DNA from: Stenotrophomonas sp. SY1
GTDB taxonomy: Bacteria; Pseudomonadota; Gammaproteobacteria; Xanthomonadales; Xanthomonadaceae
Assembly: GCF_021202945.1 (NCBI RefSeq)
Contig: NZ_JAJOYR010000002.1
Span: forward strand, 422,112 to 486,111
DNA: 64,000 bases
Reading direction: 5' to 3'
The position numbers and the translations under genes were made by a program. Every line of letters begins with the position of its first letter. The stretch's first letter is position 1. Below, piece after piece: positions 18,993-27,532 of this stretch. The notes under the pieces are model-generated. The model made no database searches, was not told the DNA's origin, and saw only the letters and a list, made by a program, of their open reading frames with translations.

Positions 18993-19321
18993 GCGAGACC
19001 TGGACCTTCATCTGTGCCAGCGAGGAACTGCTGCCCGGCGAAATGAAGACCGCCTTCGACGAGGTAACCGGCACCCCGTTGGTCGTGTTCAACCTCGATG
19101 GCGAACTGTATGCATTGGAAGACCAGTGCAGCCATGAGGAATTCGAACTGTCCTCGGGTGTGATCGACCCGGCCGAAGGCAGCATCGAGTGCATCCTGCA
19201 CAGCGCCCGCTTCGATATCCGCAGTGGCAACGCCCTGTGCGCACCGGCCTATACGCCGGTGCCCAAGTTCCCGGTCAAGCGCGAGCACGGCGGCATCTGG
19301 TCGCGCGACGACCGCGACTGA
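18989..19321 (+). CDS. Rieske [2Fe-2S] ferredoxin
   Basis: 110-residue single-domain Rieske protein similar to ferredoxin subunits of non-haem iron oxygenases. The cluster ligands are Cys47-x-His49 and Cys68-x-x-His71 (CSH ... CILH). No oxygenase partner is nearby. Its place at the end of the suf string suggests a general electron-transfer or Fe-S function, and its cluster would be a SUF product. Start ATG 18989 overlaps the GNAT stop codon. Confidence 0.9.
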   Translation: MSETWTFICASEELLPGEMKTAFDEVTGTPLVVFNLDGELYALEDQCSHEEFELSSGVIDPAEGSIECILHSARFDIRSGNALCAPAYTPVPKFPVKREHGGIWSRDDRD

Positions 19322-19734
19322 CCACCCCACGGCACCACCCGGGCGCGAAACCCGCGCCGCGCCCCTCTCCTGATCCTCCCGCAATGCCCGCCTCCGGCTT
19401 CCGGCCCATGGCGGGCGTCAGCCGTGCCCCTTGCCCCGCGCAAAACCGGCTTCGACAGACGTTACGCCCATCTCGCCGTCATGGGCTCGGCAGGCACGAC
19501 AGCGCCGGCGGCCCCGCAATACCGGCTGTCCCACTTCGGTCCAGGTCGCCGTCGCCACAGCCCGGTCGGCAACGGTTTCAGAGCTGGCGGCGCTTGGGAA
19601 ACAAGCGGCCCAACATGCCAGCCCACTGTCCCGGGAACACCTTCAGCCGGCCACCCAATATTGATAACGCAAACAATTCTCAATAAGATGCGCATCCATT
19701 GCACTTTGCAATGATTTTTTAACACAACGAACCC
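19322..19734. other. gene-free stretch before the Fiu-type receptor unit
   Basis: 413 bases without a convincing gene. The left part is GC-rich with a 7-bp hairpin (GCCCGCC 19386-19392 / GGCGGGC 19410-19416) that may end the suf transcript, without a T-run. The right part (19660-19730) is AT-rich and carries the Fur-like box described separately. Confidence 0.5.
19666..19685 (+). promoter_or_regulatory. Fur-box-like operator 1
   Basis: AACGCAAACAATTCTCAATA. Read on the other strand it is TATTGAGAATTGTTTGCGTT, close to the Fur consensus half-sites around a TGAGAATT core. It lies about 50 bases before the small membrane protein gene that precedes the Fiu-type receptor, consistent with iron repression. 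Confidence 0.6.
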
Positions 19735-20166
19735 ATGCCCCACCCTCCCTCCACGGCTCTTCAGCGACCTGCCGCCTTCGTGCTGCAGCGCCTGCCGTGG
19801 TTGATGCTGGCATTCGGGTTGCTGTTGGCCTGGACGATGCTGGCAGGACACCCCAGCGCGGCACCAGATGCGTTGCCGAGCACGGGCTTCGACCAGGTCA
19901 GTGCCGTTCCTGGCGGCGGTCATCCGGCAGACCTGCCGGACATGGTTGCCATTTCCGAATCCGGCGCCGAATCCTCACGCACTGCACGTCCGCGCCCGAC
20001 CCCGGCCGACCTGCTCACTTCATTGATGATCGGCGTCGTACCGAGCCGCATGTTCCTGGCTGCCGCAACCGACACCCGGCTGCGGCATGCGCTTGAGCGC
20101 TCGCACCACTATCCGGCGGCACCTTATCTGCTGTTGAACCCCGGCCACGCCCCGCCGCTGGCCTGA
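19735..20166 (+). CDS. small membrane protein preceding the siderophore receptor, unknown
   Basis: 143 residues with one strong transmembrane or uncleaved signal segment (LPWLMLAFGLLLAWTMLAG, residues 20-38), then a low-complexity soluble part and the C-terminus NPGHAPPLA. I do not recognise a family. It is the first gene after Fur-like box 1 and 213 bases before the receptor. A similar layout occurs at 23600-24004, where the unrelated-looking protein also ends APPL plus one residue. The ATG has no strong ribosome-binding site, so translation may be weak. Possible roles are an accessory or leader protein of the receptor; this is inference. Confidence 0.5.
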   Translation: MPHPPSTALQRPAAFVLQRLPWLMLAFGLLLAWTMLAGHPSAAPDALPSTGFDQVSAVPGGGHPADLPDMVAISESGAESSRTARPRPTPADLLTSLMIGVVPSRMFLAAATDTRLRHALERSHHYPAAPYLLLNPGHAPPLA

Positions 20167-20379
20167 TCGCGTTCGTCCCTGGCCTCGCGCCAGCGCTTCA
20201 ACCGCAATCCAGTTCCCTTCAAGACGCCTGCAAGCCACCGAAACCGGGCTGTTCCTGCCCTGTCGTTGCCCGCCAGCCGTCGATATCGATCCGTCCTCTG
20301 CTGCGCGTCCGCCCCCAGCGTCGTTTCAACGCCATCGGGCGCGTTGCCTCCATCCCCTTTCCCTACCTGCCGATTACCC

Positions 20380-22686
20380 ATGACGCATATCAAGAGCCGC
20401 AAGCATGCTTCCCCGACCCGCAGCGTCGGCACCCTGGCCTCGACCGCCGGCCTGATCACCGGCCTGGTCGCATTCCCTTCATTGGCCCTGGCGCAGTCCG
20501 CCGAGCGCGACGCCCGCACCCTGGACCAGGTCGAGGTGCATGCCACCACCGGCTTCAAGAGTGAGAAGTCGGCCAACAACAAGTACAGCCAGTCGCTGCA
20601 GAACACCCCGCAGACCATCCAGGTCATCACCGGTGACCTGTTCAACCAGCAGGGCGCCACCACCCTGACCGAAGCCCTGCGCAACAGCGCTGGCGTCGGC
20701 ACCTTCTACGCGGGCGAGAACGGCAACACCAGCACCGGTGACACGGTGTACATGCGCGGCTTCGACAGCTCCAGCAGCATCCTCGTGGACGGCATCCGCG
20801 ACCTGGGTTCGATCTCCCGCGACGTGTTCAACACCGAGCAGGTGGAAGTGCTCAAGGGCCCGGCCGGCACCGACATCGGCCGCACCGCGCCGACCGGCGC
20901 GATCAACATGATCACCAAGCAGGCCAACCTGCGTGATGCGGTCTCCGGCAGCCTCTCCGCCGGCGTGGACGGCCAGCAGCGCGCCACCGCCGACTGGAAC
21001 CAGACCCTGGGCGCCACCTCTGCGCTGCGCCTGAACGCGATGTGGCAGGACAGCGATGTCGCCGGCCGCGACCACGTCAACAACAAGCGCTGGGGCCTCG
21101 CACCGTCGTTCGCCTTCGGCCTGGGCACCGCGACGCGTTACTTCCTGAACCTGCAGTACCTCAAGCAGGACAACATCCCGGACGGTTTCGTGCCGACCAT
21201 CGGCCTGCCGGGCTGGACCCCGCAGCCGGGTCTGGAGCATCTGGCCGGCCATCCGGTGAATCCGGAGAACTTCTACGGCACCGTCTATGACCACGACGAT
21301 GTGACCACGCAGCAGGCCACGTTCCGTTTCGAGCATGATTTCTCGGACACCTTCAAGCTCACCAACACCGCACGCTGGGGCAAGACCGAGCAGGACTATC
21401 TGCTGACCGCGTTCATGTCCACCGGCGGTACCGCTGCCAACCCGCAGGGCGGCAACATCAAGTGGACGGACATCAACGATCTGTCCACCTACACGATGAA
21501 TCGCAGCAACCTCACCTACAAGGATCAGGAAAACTCCATCCTGACCGACCAGCTGAACCTGCGCGTGGACTTCGCCACCGGTGCCGTGCAGCACAACTTG
21601 AACGCCGGCCTGGAATTCACCCGGGAAGAACAGAAGAGCTGGGGCAAGGCCGGCACCGTCGGCGCAGGCTGGGGCCCGGCCAATCTGTACGACCCCAACT
21701 GGAATGTCAGCGGCCTGACCACCCGCCGCACCGGCGCCAACACCGAGGGCAAGACCACCACCTCCTCGCTGTACGTGTTTGACACCCTGAAGTTCACCGA
21801 GAGCTTCATGGTCACCGCAGGCGTGCGTGCCGACCACTACAAGACCGAGTACGACGCCGCTGCCCTGTGTACGGCCGCCAACTGCGCCGGCAAGCCGCTG
21901 GGCACGCTGATCAACCTGCCTTCGCAGGAAGATTCGGACACCCTGGTCAGCTGGAAGCTGGGCGCGCTCTACAAGCCCAGCGACGCGGTCAGCGTGTACG
22001 CCAACTACGCCGTGTCGCAGCAGCCTCCCGGCGGCAGCAACTTCCAGTTGAACGAAACCGCCGGCAACGTCAACAACATCAACATGGACCCGCAGGAAGC
22101 GGCCACCATCGAAGTGGGCACCAAGTGGAACTTCATGGATGACGCGCTGGCACTGAACGTCGCCCTGTTCCGCACCGAAGTGACCAACGAGATCACCGGC
22201 AGCGCTGCCGAGGGTTACTTCCAGAACGGCCAGAAGACCGTGGAAGGCGTGGAAGTCTCCGCGGTTGGCCGCATCACCGACAGCTGGTCGGTCTCGGCCG
22301 GCTACACCCACATGAACACCCAGGTCGACACCGGCAGCCTGGTCACCGCCGACGGTACCAACAACCTGACCTACACCCCGGACGAGGCATTCACCGCCTG
22401 GACCAGCTACGACTTCCCGTTTGGCCTGACCATCGGCGGCGGTGCCCGTTACTCGGGTGAAATGCACCGCGGCACCGACGGTGCCCGTGGCACTCCGGCC
22501 TTCACCAAGTCCTACACCGTCTATGACGCCGTGGCGTCCTATGCGATCAACGACCACCTGGTGCTGCGCTTGAACGCCTACAACCTGTTCGACAAGCAGT
22601 ATGTCGCGGCGATCAACAAGAGCGGCTACCGTTACACCCCGGGTACCCCGCGTACCTTCGTGTTCAGCGCGGACTTCCGCTTCTGA
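20380..22686 (+). CDS. TonB-dependent catecholate siderophore receptor (Fiu/PiuA-like)
   Basis: Outer-membrane receptor of about 768 residues that would import ferric catechol complexes using TonB energy. Signal peptide ends at ALAQS; TonB box region TLDQVEVHA; plug motifs QTIQVIT, VEVLKGPAGTDIGRTAPTGAINMIT; C-terminal beta-barrel strand ending RTFVFSADFRF with terminal Phe. ATG 20380 is chosen because the signal peptide begins there. The gene after it encodes a PiuC/YbiX-like dioxygenase, the same pairing as fiu-ybiX in E. coli and piuA-piuC in Pseudomonas, which supports the Fiu/PiuA call. Receptors of this type also admit catechol-bearing beta-lactams in other species. Confidence 0.9.
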   Translation: MTHIKSRKHASPTRSVGTLASTAGLITGLVAFPSLALAQSAERDARTLDQVEVHATTGFKSEKSANNKYSQSLQNTPQTIQVITGDLFNQQGATTLTEALRNSAGVGTFYAGENGNTSTGDTVYMRGFDSSSSILVDGIRDLGSISRDVFNTEQVEVLKGPAGTDIGRTAPTGAINMITKQANLRDAVSGSLSAGVDGQQRATADWNQTLGATSALRLNAMWQDSDVAGRDHVNNKRWGLAPSFAFGLGTATRYFLNLQYLKQDNIPDGFVPTIGLPGWTPQPGLEHLAGHPVNPENFYGTVYDHDDVTTQQATFRFEHDFSDTFKLTNTARWGKTEQDYLLTAFMSTGGTAANPQGGNIKWTDINDLSTYTMNRSNLTYKDQENSILTDQLNLRVDFATGAVQHNLNAGLEFTREEQKSWGKAGTVGAGWGPANLYDPNWNVSGLTTRRTGANTEGKTTTSSLYVFDTLKFTESFMVTAGVRADHYKTEYDAAALCTAANCAGKPLGTLINLPSQEDSDTLVSWKLGALYKPSDAVSVYANYAVSQQPPGGSNFQLNETAGNVNNINMDPQEAATIEVGTKWNFMDDALALNVALFRTEVTNEITGSAAEGYFQNGQKTVEGVEVSAVGRITDSWSVSAGYTHMNTQVDTGSLVTADGTNNLTYTPDEAFTAWTSYDFPFGLTIGGGARYSGEMHRGTDGARGTPAFTKSYTVYDAVASYAINDHLVLRLNAYNLFDKQYVAAINKSGYRYTPGTPRTFVFSADFRF

Positions 22687-22693
22687 GCCGGGC

Positions 22694-22718
22694 GGCGCGG
22701 GGATATCCTCCCCGCGCC
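22694..22718 (+). repeat. 9-bp stem-loop between receptor and piuC-like gene
   Basis: GGCGCGGGG / CCCCGCGCC with a seven-base loop, eight bases after the receptor stop codon and 16 before the next start. There is no T-run, so it more likely protects the receptor mRNA or partly attenuates the downstream gene. Confidence 0.55.
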
Positions 22719-22734
22719 ACCATCGGAAACGCCC

Positions 22735-23421
22735 ATGTTGCTGCACATCCCGAATGTATTGACGGCCCAGGAGCTGGCGGCCATCCGCCAGGCACTGGAT
22801 GGTGCCGACTGGACCGACGGTCGCGAGACCGTCGGCCATCGCGGCGCACAGGTCAAACGCAACCAGCAGCTGCCCGACAGCTCCCCACTCAAAGCCTCGC
22901 TGGGCACTGCGGTACTGGCCGCGCTGGAGCGCAACCCCCAGTTCTTCGCCGCTGCATTGCCGCTGCGGATCCTGCCCCCGCGCTTCAACCGCTACCAGGG
23001 CGGTGGCGAATACGGCTTCCATGTCGACGGCTCGGTGATGACCGTCGGCCATGGCGAACAACGCAGCCACATCCGCTCGGACGTGTCCTGCACACTGTTC
23101 CTGTGCGAGCCGGAGGACTACGACGGCGGCGAACTGGTGATCAGCGACACCTACGGCGAGCACGAAGTGAAATTGCCGGCCGGCGACATGGTGGTGTATC
23201 CGTCCAGCAGCCTGCACAAGGTCGAACCGGTGACCCGCGGTGCGCGGCTCGCCTCGTTCTTCTGGGTGCAGAGCATGGTCCGTGACGACGCCCGGCGGCG
23301 CCTGTTGTGGGAGCTGGACCTGTCCATCCAGCAACTGACCGGCGACGTGCCGCAGCATGCTTCCTTGGTCAGCCTCACTGGCGTTTATCACAACCTGCTG
23401 CGCCAATGGGCTGAAACCTGA
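22735..23421 (+). CDS. piuC: Fe(II)/2-oxoglutarate-dependent PKHD-type hydroxylase (PiuC/YbiX)
   Basis: 228-residue dioxygenase. The iron triad is His96-x-Asp98 (FHVDGS) and His161 (SLHKVEP), and Arg171 ([13 protein letters not shown]) binds 2-oxoglutarate. Length and the ending QWAET-type tail match the YbiX/PiuC family. It lies 48 bases after the Fiu-type receptor and probably shares its Fur-controlled transcript. The substrate of the family is not known; a modification linked to siderophore use has been suggested by context. Confidence 0.9.
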   Translation: MLLHIPNVLTAQELAAIRQALDGADWTDGRETVGHRGAQVKRNQQLPDSSPLKASLGTAVLAALERNPQFFAAALPLRILPPRFNRYQGGGEYGFHVDGSVMTVGHGEQRSHIRSDVSCTLFLCEPEDYDGGELVISDTYGEHEVKLPAGDMVVYPSSSLHKVEPVTRGARLASFFWVQSMVRDDARRRLLWELDLSIQQLTGDVPQHASLVSLTGVYHNLLRQWAET

Positions 23422-23498
23422 GCCAGGAAAGCGTGGCGCACCGATGCCGCACAGCGACCGTCGGCATCCGCGCCTGCCAATATCGACTGATTTATGTC

Positions 23499-23518
23499 AA
23501 TCGATATCAATTCTCATT
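23499..23518 (+). promoter_or_regulatory. Fur-box-like operator 2
   Basis: AATCGATATCAATTCTCATT; the reverse strand reads AATGAGAATTGATATCGATT, a strong match to the AATGATAAT-N-ATTATCATT type consensus. It lies 81 bases before the small exported protein gene and upstream of the second receptor. Confidence 0.75.
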
Positions 23519-23599
23519 TGCACAGGCTAACGAATCCCATCTACAATTCCGCCCCGCAGGCACCCGGCCAACCGCCGCGTGCGCATCCAGGGGCATCAC

Positions 23600-24004
23600 G
23601 TGCAGCAACCACGGCAAGCGCAACACCTGACCAACGCAGCGCGCGGCGTCCATGCCGTTCGTTCGCTGGCCATGTGTTTTGTGCTGCTGTTGTCATTGCT
23701 GGCGTCCCTGGCCCACGCCGGGCCAGCTTCACTCCGCCATGGCCTCACGCACGCCGGCAACTCCGTTCCTGCGGAAGAACGCGGCGGCGAACGGCATCTT
23801 GAAGAAGAATCTCCGGCCAAGCTGCGCCGGGTAGCCAGCCTGAACGCACCGCGCGTTGCACAGCCGCAACCGGCGCTGGACACCCGTCATCTGGCGCACG
23901 GCGTGATCACGGCCGGCCCGCTGATGGTCGACAGCCCACACAAGGTGCGCCACACAGCACCCGGCCTGCGCCAACAGCGCGGGCAAGCGCCACCGCTGGT
24001 CTGA
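23600..24004 (+). CDS. small exported protein preceding the second receptor, unknown
   Basis: About 134 residues from GTG 23600, chosen for the AGGGG six bases upstream. A hydrophobic segment (SLAMCFVLLLSLLASLAHA) ends in a plausible signal-peptidase site, followed by a charged, His/Arg-rich region without recognisable domains and the C-terminus QRGQAPPLV. It lies between Fur-like box 2 and the receptor at 24124. The layout and the APPL tail match those of the protein at 19735-20166, though the rest is not alignable by eye. Unknown function; it could be a secreted accessory factor. Confidence 0.45.
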   Translation: MQQPRQAQHLTNAARGVHAVRSLAMCFVLLLSLLASLAHAGPASLRHGLTHAGNSVPAEERGGERHLEEESPAKLRRVASLNAPRVAQPQPALDTRHLAHGVITAGPLMVDSPHKVRHTAPGLRQQRGQAPPLV

Positions 24005-24123
24005 TCCAGCCGTCTCCGACGCCCCCACGGCGTCAGCTCTCCGTACAACCGCCACCGCACCGGCGCCTTCGCCGGCAGCACTGGCGCACCCCCTTCTTTT
24101 CTATGCCTATCCGAGGTAACCCC

Positions 24124-26508
24124 ATGGCCCTGCGCCATCGTCGTCGTGCGTCCGTTTCCCGCCACCTGCTTGCCGCCGCTGTACTCGGCGTGCTGTCCAC
24201 CACCGCCCACGCGAGCGGCAGTGGCGCACCCACCACGCTGGACAAGGTGGTCGTCACCGCCAGCGGCTTCGAGCAGAAGATCGCCGATGCACCAGCCAGC
24301 ATCTCGGTCATCACCCAGGAAGAGCTGACCAAGCGCCCCTACATGACGCTGCTCGATGCGGTGCGTGACCTGGAAGGCGTGGACGTGGGCGAAACCCGCG
24401 ACAAGACCGGCCAGGGCACCATCTCCATGCGCGGCATGGGTTCGGACTACACGCTGATCCTGGTCGACGGCCGTCGCCAGAACAATCACGGCGACATCTA
24501 CCCGAACAACTTCGGCGGCAACCAGTTCAACCACATCCCGCCGCTGGATGCGATCGAACGCATCGAAGTGATCCGCGGTCCTGCGTCCACCCTGTACGGT
24601 GCCGATGCGATGGGCGGCGTCATCAACATCATCACCAAGCGCACGCTGGACAGCTGGCACGGCTCGGTCACCGTCGCGCGTACCTTCGAAACCAACGACG
24701 AGTTCGGCGATGACAGCACCGCCGACCTGTTCGTCACCGGCCCGCTCGTGCCGGGCGTGCTGAACGTGAGCGCGCGCGCCAGCTGGTACGACCGCAAGGC
24801 TTCCAACCCGGTGTACTCCTCGGTCACCGACCCGGCCGGGGTCGAGCACAACCGCGCACTTGGCTTCGGCGGCGGCGGCAAGACCGTGGACAACACCAAC
24901 AAGGCCGGTGGCATCAGCCTGGCCTGGACGCCGACCGAGTCGCAGACCGTCACCCTGGACTACGACACCTCGCGTCAGGAATACGACAACTCGATCAAGA
25001 TCAACGACCAGGGCGTCGAGGAATACCCGGTCGGCACGGTCGACGGCATCGCCTCGATCTGGCGTGGCAACTCCACCAGCTGCATCGCCCGCCGCAACTG
25101 CACGCGTGCCGATCCCCGCGTGGGCTATGGTCCGACGCAGGAGTTCACCCGTGACGCCTGGGCACTGACCCATGACGGCAAGTGGGACTTCGGCAACAGC
25201 TTTGTCTCGCTCTCGCACGTGGCCACCAACAACGACGGCCGCACCATGCCGTTCACCGTGGCCGAGCGCCGTGAGCTGCTGCAGATGCTCAACGCCACCG
25301 GTGCGTACGCCGGCCTGAGCGAAGCGCAGCGCCGCGCTGCCGCCGAGCAGACCTTCCTGCCGCGCCCGCAGCGCACGCTGGAAAGCGCGCAGTACACGCT
25401 GGATGCCAAGCTCGACGTCCCGTTCCAGGCCGCCGGTGACCACGTCGCGGTGTTTGGTACGCAGGTGATCCGCGGCGAACTGACCGACGGCGTGTTCGGC
25501 ATGGAAGTCGGCAACCCGGGCCGCAAGCAGGAGCACAACATGTACTCGCTGTTCGCCGAGGACACCTGGACCGTCATCGCACCGCTGGCCATCACCTACG
25601 GCCTGCGTTTCGATGATCACGAAGTGTTTGGTGACCACCTGAGCCCGCGCCTGTACGGCGTGTACACCGTCAACGAGCAGTGGACGGTCAAGGGCGGTGT
25701 CAGCACCGGCTTCAAGACCCCCAAGACCACGCAGTTGTATGACGGCGTCACCGGCTTCGGTGGCCAGGGCACCTCGCCGATGTTCGGCAACCCGGACCTG
25801 AAGCCGGAAACCAGCACCAGCACCGAGCTGGCGGTCTACTGGCAGCACCCGGATGGCCACAACTTCAACGCCACCCTCTTCCACAACAAGTTCGACGACA
25901 AGATCTCCTCCCAGCCGTGCGGCGCCGGCCTGACCCTGGCCTGCAGCAGCACCGGCGAGTATGCCGACCTCGGCTACGCCAGCAGCAGCAAGACGGTGAA
26001 CATCGATGAGGTGGTGATCCAGGGCGCCGAAGTCGCCGGCCGCTGGGAAATCAACGACGCCTTCAGCCTCCGCGCCAACTACACCTACACCGACAGCGAG
26101 CAGAAGAGCGGTGCCCGCAAGGGCTTGCCGCTGGGCAACAGCGCCAAGCACATGGCCAATGCCACCTTCAACTGGCAGGCCAATGATCGCTTCAGCCTGT
26201 TCCTGACCGGCGAAGCGCGCTCCAAGCGTTTCAACGACATCAGCGCCGTCACCGGTGAGCCGCTGTACTACAAGAACTACACCGTGTTCCACCTGGGTGC
26301 TTCGTTCGAGGCCACGCAATGGTTGACCGTCAACGCACGCATCAACAACCTGTTCGATCGTGACTTCACCACCTACCAGACCACCTTCACCGATCTCAAC
26401 GGTGACGGCGCCTATGCCGACAACACCAATGAAGTCCTGTACTTCGACGACTACAACAACAAGGACAAGGCACGCAGCTTCTGGCTGAGCCTCAACGCCC
26501 GCTTCTGA
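24124..26508 (+). CDS. TonB-dependent siderophore receptor (FepA/CirA-like)
   Basis: About 794-residue outer-membrane receptor. Signal peptide through TTAHA; TonB box TLDKVVVTA; plug with DAPASISVITQEEL, RGMGSDYTLILVDGRRQNN and RIEVIRGPASTLYGADAMGGVINIITKR; a barrel ending in SFWLSLNARF. ATG 24124 follows GAGG at seven bases and is preferred to the ATG at 24103. The LVDGRRQN and SGARKGLPL patterns are those of FepA/CirA/BfrA-type ferric catecholate or colicin receptors. It stands between Fur box 2 and the PepSY-DUF2271-ApbE unit that has its own Fur-like box. Confidence 0.9.
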   Translation: MALRHRRRASVSRHLLAAAVLGVLSTTAHASGSGAPTTLDKVVVTASGFEQKIADAPASISVITQEELTKRPYMTLLDAVRDLEGVDVGETRDKTGQGTISMRGMGSDYTLILVDGRRQNNHGDIYPNNFGGNQFNHIPPLDAIERIEVIRGPASTLYGADAMGGVINIITKRTLDSWHGSVTVARTFETNDEFGDDSTADLFVTGPLVPGVLNVSARASWYDRKASNPVYSSVTDPAGVEHNRALGFGGGGKTVDNTNKAGGISLAWTPTESQTVTLDYDTSRQEYDNSIKINDQGVEEYPVGTVDGIASIWRGNSTSCIARRNCTRADPRVGYGPTQEFTRDAWALTHDGKWDFGNSFVSLSHVATNNDGRTMPFTVAERRELLQMLNATGAYAGLSEAQRRAAAEQTFLPRPQRTLESAQYTLDAKLDVPFQAAGDHVAVFGTQVIRGELTDGVFGMEVGNPGRKQEHNMYSLFAEDTWTVIAPLAITYGLRFDDHEVFGDHLSPRLYGVYTVNEQWTVKGGVSTGFKTPKTTQLYDGVTGFGGQGTSPMFGNPDLKPETSTSTELAVYWQHPDGHNFNATLFHNKFDDKISSQPCGAGLTLACSSTGEYADLGYASSSKTVNIDEVVIQGAEVAGRWEINDAFSLRANYTYTDSEQKSGARKGLPLGNSAKHMANATFNWQANDRFSLFLTGEARSKRFNDISAVTGEPLYYKNYTVFHLGASFEATQWLTVNARINNLFDRDFTTYQTTFTDLNGDGAYADNTNEVLYFDDYNNKDKARSFWLSLNARF

Positions 26509-26520
26509 CGGTTCGGGGAA

Positions 26521-26566
26521 ACGCCCCGGCCGGGCCGCTTCGGCGGTCAGGTCGGGGCGTTGTTGT
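26521..26566 (+). terminator. probable terminator of the second receptor
   Basis: ACGCCCCG (26521-26528) pairs with CGGGGCGT (26553-26560) and is followed by TGTTGT. It lies 13 bases after the stop codon. The tail is only partly T-rich. Confidence 0.5.
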
Positions 26567-26622
26567 ATCGGCGTTGCGGGGGAGCTTTTTTGCGGAAGCT
26601 GCATGAAGGCAGGCAGCAGGCC

Positions 26623-26737
26623 GTAGGAGCGGCGTCAGCCGCGAAGCTGACAACGGCTCCGAATACGCAGAAGCCTGCAATTGCGCGTCTCTCCGCCGCT
26701 GCTGCATCGCCAGCTTCGCGGCTGACGCCGCTCCTAC
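26623..26737. repeat. REPIN A: paired REP palindromes
   Basis: GTAGGAGCGGCGTCAGCCGCGAAGCTG-type element and its inverted copy ending CCGCTCCTAC, about 115 bp apart end to end. Each arm can form its own hairpin and the two arms pair with each other. Together with the terminator and Fur box 3, this accounts for most of the gene-free stretch 26509-26862. Confidence 0.85.
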
Positions 26738-26806
26738 GGCTGCTGTGGCTGTTGTGGCTGCTCCACCCGCCTTCGTATGGATCCAAACGATACAAAACGT
26801 TACAAA

Positions 26807-26825
26807 TTGCGAATCATTCTCATTA
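26807..26825 (+). promoter_or_regulatory. Fur-box-like operator 3
   Basis: TTGCGAATCATTCTCATTA; the reverse strand contains TAATGAGAATGATTCGCAA, a good Fur-consensus match. It lies about 40 bases before the GTG start of the PepSY gene, so it should govern the PepSY-DUF2271-DUF4198-ApbE-reductase unit separately from the upstream receptor. Confidence 0.75.
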
Positions 26826-26862
26826 ATGGTCTAATTTCGGGCCTCCCATTTCCCCCTTCCCC

Positions 26863-27507
26863 GTGTCAGCAGACCGCACTTCCGCCAATCTCGTGCAGCA
26901 ACAGGCCAGCCGCGGCTTTTGGCTGCGCACGCTGCATCAATGGCACTGGATCAGCTCGGCGGTCTGTCTGATCGGCATGCTGCTGTTCTCCATCACCGGC
27001 ATCACGCTCAACCACGCATCCAAGATCGAAGCCACGCCGCAGGTGCAGAACCAGCAGATCGAACTGCCCGCTCCCGTGCTCAAGGCACTGGGTGATCGGG
27101 AAGACGGCAACGCACCGCTGCCGACCAGGGTGTCGGACTGGCTCTCGCGCGAGCTGGATGTCTCCATCGGCAAGCGCCCGGCCGAGTGGTCACCGGAGGA
27201 AATCTATCTGTCCATGCCTGGCCCCGGCAGCGATGCGTGGCTGAGCATCGACCGTGAAACCGGCGCGGTGGAGTTCGAGAAGACCCGCCGCGGTTGGGTC
27301 TCCTACTTCAACGATCTGCACAAGGGCCGCAATGCCGGACCGGGTTGGGGCTGGTTCCTGGACCTGTTCGCCGTGGCCTGCCTGGTGTTCTGCATCACCG
27401 GCCTGTTCCTGCTGCATCTGCATGCGCGGCAGCGGCGCATGACCTGGCCGCTGGTCGGCCTGGGCCTGCTTATCCCGCTGCTGATCGCCCTGCTTCTCAT
27501 CCATTGA
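26863..27507 (+). CDS. PepSY-associated transmembrane protein (putative electron-transfer subunit)
   Basis: 214 residues, GTG start. Predicted helices at about 29-50, 163-184 and 195-213, with a 110-residue periplasmic loop between the first two. The pattern HQWHW before helix 1 and DLHKGR before helix 2 is that of PepSY_TM proteins. His25/His28 and His185/His187 lie at the inner face; His51 and His153 lie at the outer face, as expected for haem ligation across a membrane. Helices 1 and 2 share an xITG core (FSITG, FCITG), suggesting an internal duplication. It is the first gene of a Fur-controlled unit with DUF2271, DUF4198, ApbE and a diflavin reductase. Electron transfer is an inference. 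Confidence 0.82.
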   Translation: MSADRTSANLVQQQASRGFWLRTLHQWHWISSAVCLIGMLLFSITGITLNHASKIEATPQVQNQQIELPAPVLKALGDREDGNAPLPTRVSDWLSRELDVSIGKRPAEWSPEEIYLSMPGPGSDAWLSIDRETGAVEFEKTRRGWVSYFNDLHKGRNAGPGWGWFLDLFAVACLVFCITGLFLLHLHARQRRMTWPLVGLGLLIPLLIALLLIH

Positions 27508-27532
27508 TCGTCATTCCTTCCGGAGTCGCACC

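Noticed and set aside
20479-23406. Long open frame (about 975 codons) on the minus strand opposite the Fiu-type receptor and PiuC-like gene
   Set aside because: Its translation is low-complexity (His/Gln/Val/Gly-rich) with no domain and arises from GC-rich codon bias of the real genes on the other strand.
23887-26604. Long minus-strand open frame opposite the second receptor
   Set aside because: Same cause: a shadow of codon bias. The plus-strand receptor has clear plug and barrel motifs.
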